Positions 62,951 to 64,000 of a DNA stretch of 64,000 nt are shown in pieces. Position 1 is the first letter of the stretch. Each line of letters begins with the position of its first letter. The position numbers and the translations under genes are program-made. The DNA comes from Pseudarthrobacter phenanthrenivorans (lineage in GTDB: Bacteria > Actinomycetota > Actinomycetes > Actinomycetales > Micrococcaceae). The notes under the pieces were generated by a model, which was given only the letters and a program-made list of their open reading frames with translations, ran no database searches and was not told where the DNA came from. The stretch covers positions 1 through 64,000 of the forward strand of contig NZ_JWTB01000023.1 of the NCBI RefSeq assembly GCF_000813845.1, in the 5' to 3' direction.

Positions 62951-63509
62951 CTCCGGGCAGCCGGACCAGGGCGCCAACCAGGATGATGCCGTGTGGCTGG
63001 ATCTGGTGGCACGGCTCGAGTCCGACACGGTGGCGATCCGCCCCGATTCCCCCGCACCCGGAGGGCAGCCGCCGGCGGGAACGCGTGCCCCGGGCGAGGA
63101 AAGGCCGGAGCCGCCCAGCTTCCGCGACTTCGATCCGCTCGGGCTGGCTGGTACAAGACCGGCGGAACGATCGGCGGACGAACGCCGGGCGGAGGCGGGC
63201 GGCAGCCAGGAAGCGCCCCGCATGGACGGAGCCGCCGAAGGTCCCCGGGACTATGAGCTGGACGACGACGACGGGGAGTTCGTGCCGGAGGAACCACCCA
63301 GCCTGGCCGGCACCGACCCCCTGACCATGCTGGCGTGGCTCGGGGCTGTGGGTGGACCCGTGGCGCTGCTGCTGTCCGCAATGTTCTGGCGGTCGGCACC
63401 CCTGCTGGCCATCGTCGGGATCGTTGCCGTGTTCGTGCTTGGGACGGTGTACCTGATCATGAAGCTGCCGCAGGAAAAGAACGGCGACGACGACGGCGCC
63501 AGGGTCTAG
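62937..63509 (+). CDS. Membrane protein with acidic N-terminal domain
   Basis: 190 residues from GTG 62937, preceded by GAGGAGG. Residues 1-120 are hydrophilic, rich in Pro, Glu, Asp and Arg, with a poly-Asp stretch (ELDDDDGEFVPEEPP). Two transmembrane segments follow (LAWLGAVGGPVALLLSAMFW and LLAIVGIVAVFVLGTVYLIM). No family was recognised with confidence. It is the third gene of the hydrolase operon. Confidence 0.78.
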   Translation: MNRPDSGQPDQGANQDDAVWLDLVARLESDTVAIRPDSPAPGGQPPAGTRAPGEERPEPPSFRDFDPLGLAGTRPAERSADERRAEAGGSQEAPRMDGAAEGPRDYELDDDDGEFVPEEPPSLAGTDPLTMLAWLGAVGGPVALLLSAMFWRSAPLLAIVGIVAVFVLGTVYLIMKLPQEKNGDDDGARV

Positions 63510-63531
63510 GTCCCCGGCCGCACCGCCGTGG

Positions 63532-64000
63532 TCATCGGCGGACGCGGCTGCTGACGCGGGAAAGGTCCGCGGCCCCAATAAGGCCCGCGTTGGGGCCGAG
63601 CGCAGCCAGTTCTATCCCTGCTGCAGGCCGGAAACCGCGGCCCGTCAGGTTCCGCGCAAAGGCTTTGCGGGCAGGTTCCAGGAGAAGGTCTCCAGCGGAG
63701 CACAGTCCGCCGCCGATAACGAAGAGGCCGGGGTCCAGGGCTGCGGCAAGGTTGGCGAGCCCGAGGCCGAGCCATTCGCCGACCTCCTCGATCAGCTCCC
63801 GTGATGCGGGGTCACCGGCAAGGGCCAGTTCCGTCACGATGGCGCCGGTGATTGCTTCGGGATGTCCGCCCACGGCTGCCAGCAGGTCCTGGGCCACGGG
63901 CGAGTTGGACCTGGCAAGGAGCCGCGCTTCCCTGCCCAGGGCGTTCCCGGACGCATACTGCTCCCAGCAGCCGCGGTTGCCGCACTCGCACCGGTGGCCG
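63532..64000 (-). CDS. ROK family glucokinase, C-terminal part (runs off the right edge)
   Basis: The frame continues to base 64000 without a start. The zinc-binding ROK motif HRCECGNRGCWEQYASGNAL lies at the right edge. LGLANLAAALDPGLFVIGGGL follows. Only the C-terminal half is visible, so the sugar specificity and ATP site are outside. It differs from ppgK at 21919-22722. ROK glucokinases of this type are common in Arthrobacter. Confidence 0.9.
   Translation of the reverse strand, partial: GHRCECGNRGCWEQYASGNALGREARLLARSNSPVAQDLLAAVGGHPEAITGAIVTELALAGDPASRELIEEVGEWLGLGLANLAAALDPGLFVIGGGLCSAGDLLLEPARKAFARNLTGRGFRPAAGIELAALGPNAGLIGAADLSRVSSRVRR

Noticed and set aside
1..64000. CRISPR array, insertion sequence or rRNA operon
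   Set aside because: No regularly spaced repeats, no transposase with terminal inverted repeats and no rRNA-like sequence was recognised on reading both strands.

Overview
This window is chromosomal DNA from a high-GC Gram-positive bacterium, most likely Arthrobacter, Pseudarthrobacter or a close relative in the Micrococcaceae. The basis is gene content and order, not a database match. It has two GS-I glutamine synthetases flanking glnE, and a division cluster with SepF and DivIVA but no FtsA. It also has a class II DAHP synthase next to an Rv2175c-type protein and a PASTA kinase, and a MurE whose substrate motif lacks the Arg of meso-DAP enzymes, which fits an L-Lys peptidoglycan.

Layout. 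(1) 1-4533 holds the lipA tail, a DUF4191 protein, a DUF3817 protein, an EamA transporter, an RDD protein and glnA; lipA, DUF4191, RDD and glnA follow the mycobacterial order. (2) 4508-14106 is an integrated phage-derived element of about 9.57 kb. It is bounded by a perfect 27-bp direct repeat made of the last 26 bp of glnA plus one base. It carries a tyrosine integrase, two excisionase-type HTH proteins, a terminase small subunit, an HNH protein, a lipoprotein and several unknowns. It also has two phage relics: a tail SGNH hydrolase lacking its 5' end and a tape measure protein lacking its middle. No terminase large subunit, portal, capsid, replication or lysis gene was recognised. (3) 14107-25945 resumes the host locus: the displaced glnA terminator, a GNAT enzyme, glnE, glnA2, panB, map, ppgK, nrdR, hisD and a flavin reductase. 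(4) 26030-51457 is almost entirely on the minus strand. Read from its 5' end it runs DUF3040, mraZ, rsmH, ftsL, ftsI, murE, murF, mraY, murD, ftsW, murG, murC, ftsQ, ftsZ, pgeF, PLPBP, sepF, yggT, divIVA, lspA, an RluA-family synthase and dnaE. (5) 51710-64000 has dinB, a lipoprotein, a polyprenyl synthase, an Rv2175c-like protein, a LysM/SLT protein, a PASTA kinase, class II DAHP synthase, an acyltransferase, two tandem alpha/beta hydrolases, a membrane protein and a partial ROK glucokinase.

How the genes work together. The two GS genes and glnE form a nitrogen-assimilation locus; the element split this locus without damaging the glnA product. The dcw cluster makes lipid II from UDP-MurNAc and builds the divisome. 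Its head carries a 10-bp-periodic TGGNG array that matches the known MraZ operator pattern, and a near-identical inverted copy lies 73 bp away. The right-hand block joins a PASTA kinase to a LysM/transglycosylase wall enzyme and to an Rv2175c-type protein, the family that includes the known substrate of mycobacterial PknL.

The element at 4508-14106 is the main accessory region and the best candidate for something not yet described. It could be a decayed prophage or a small phage satellite, and the sequence alone does not decide. No tRNA, rRNA, CRISPR array or insertion sequence was recognised.
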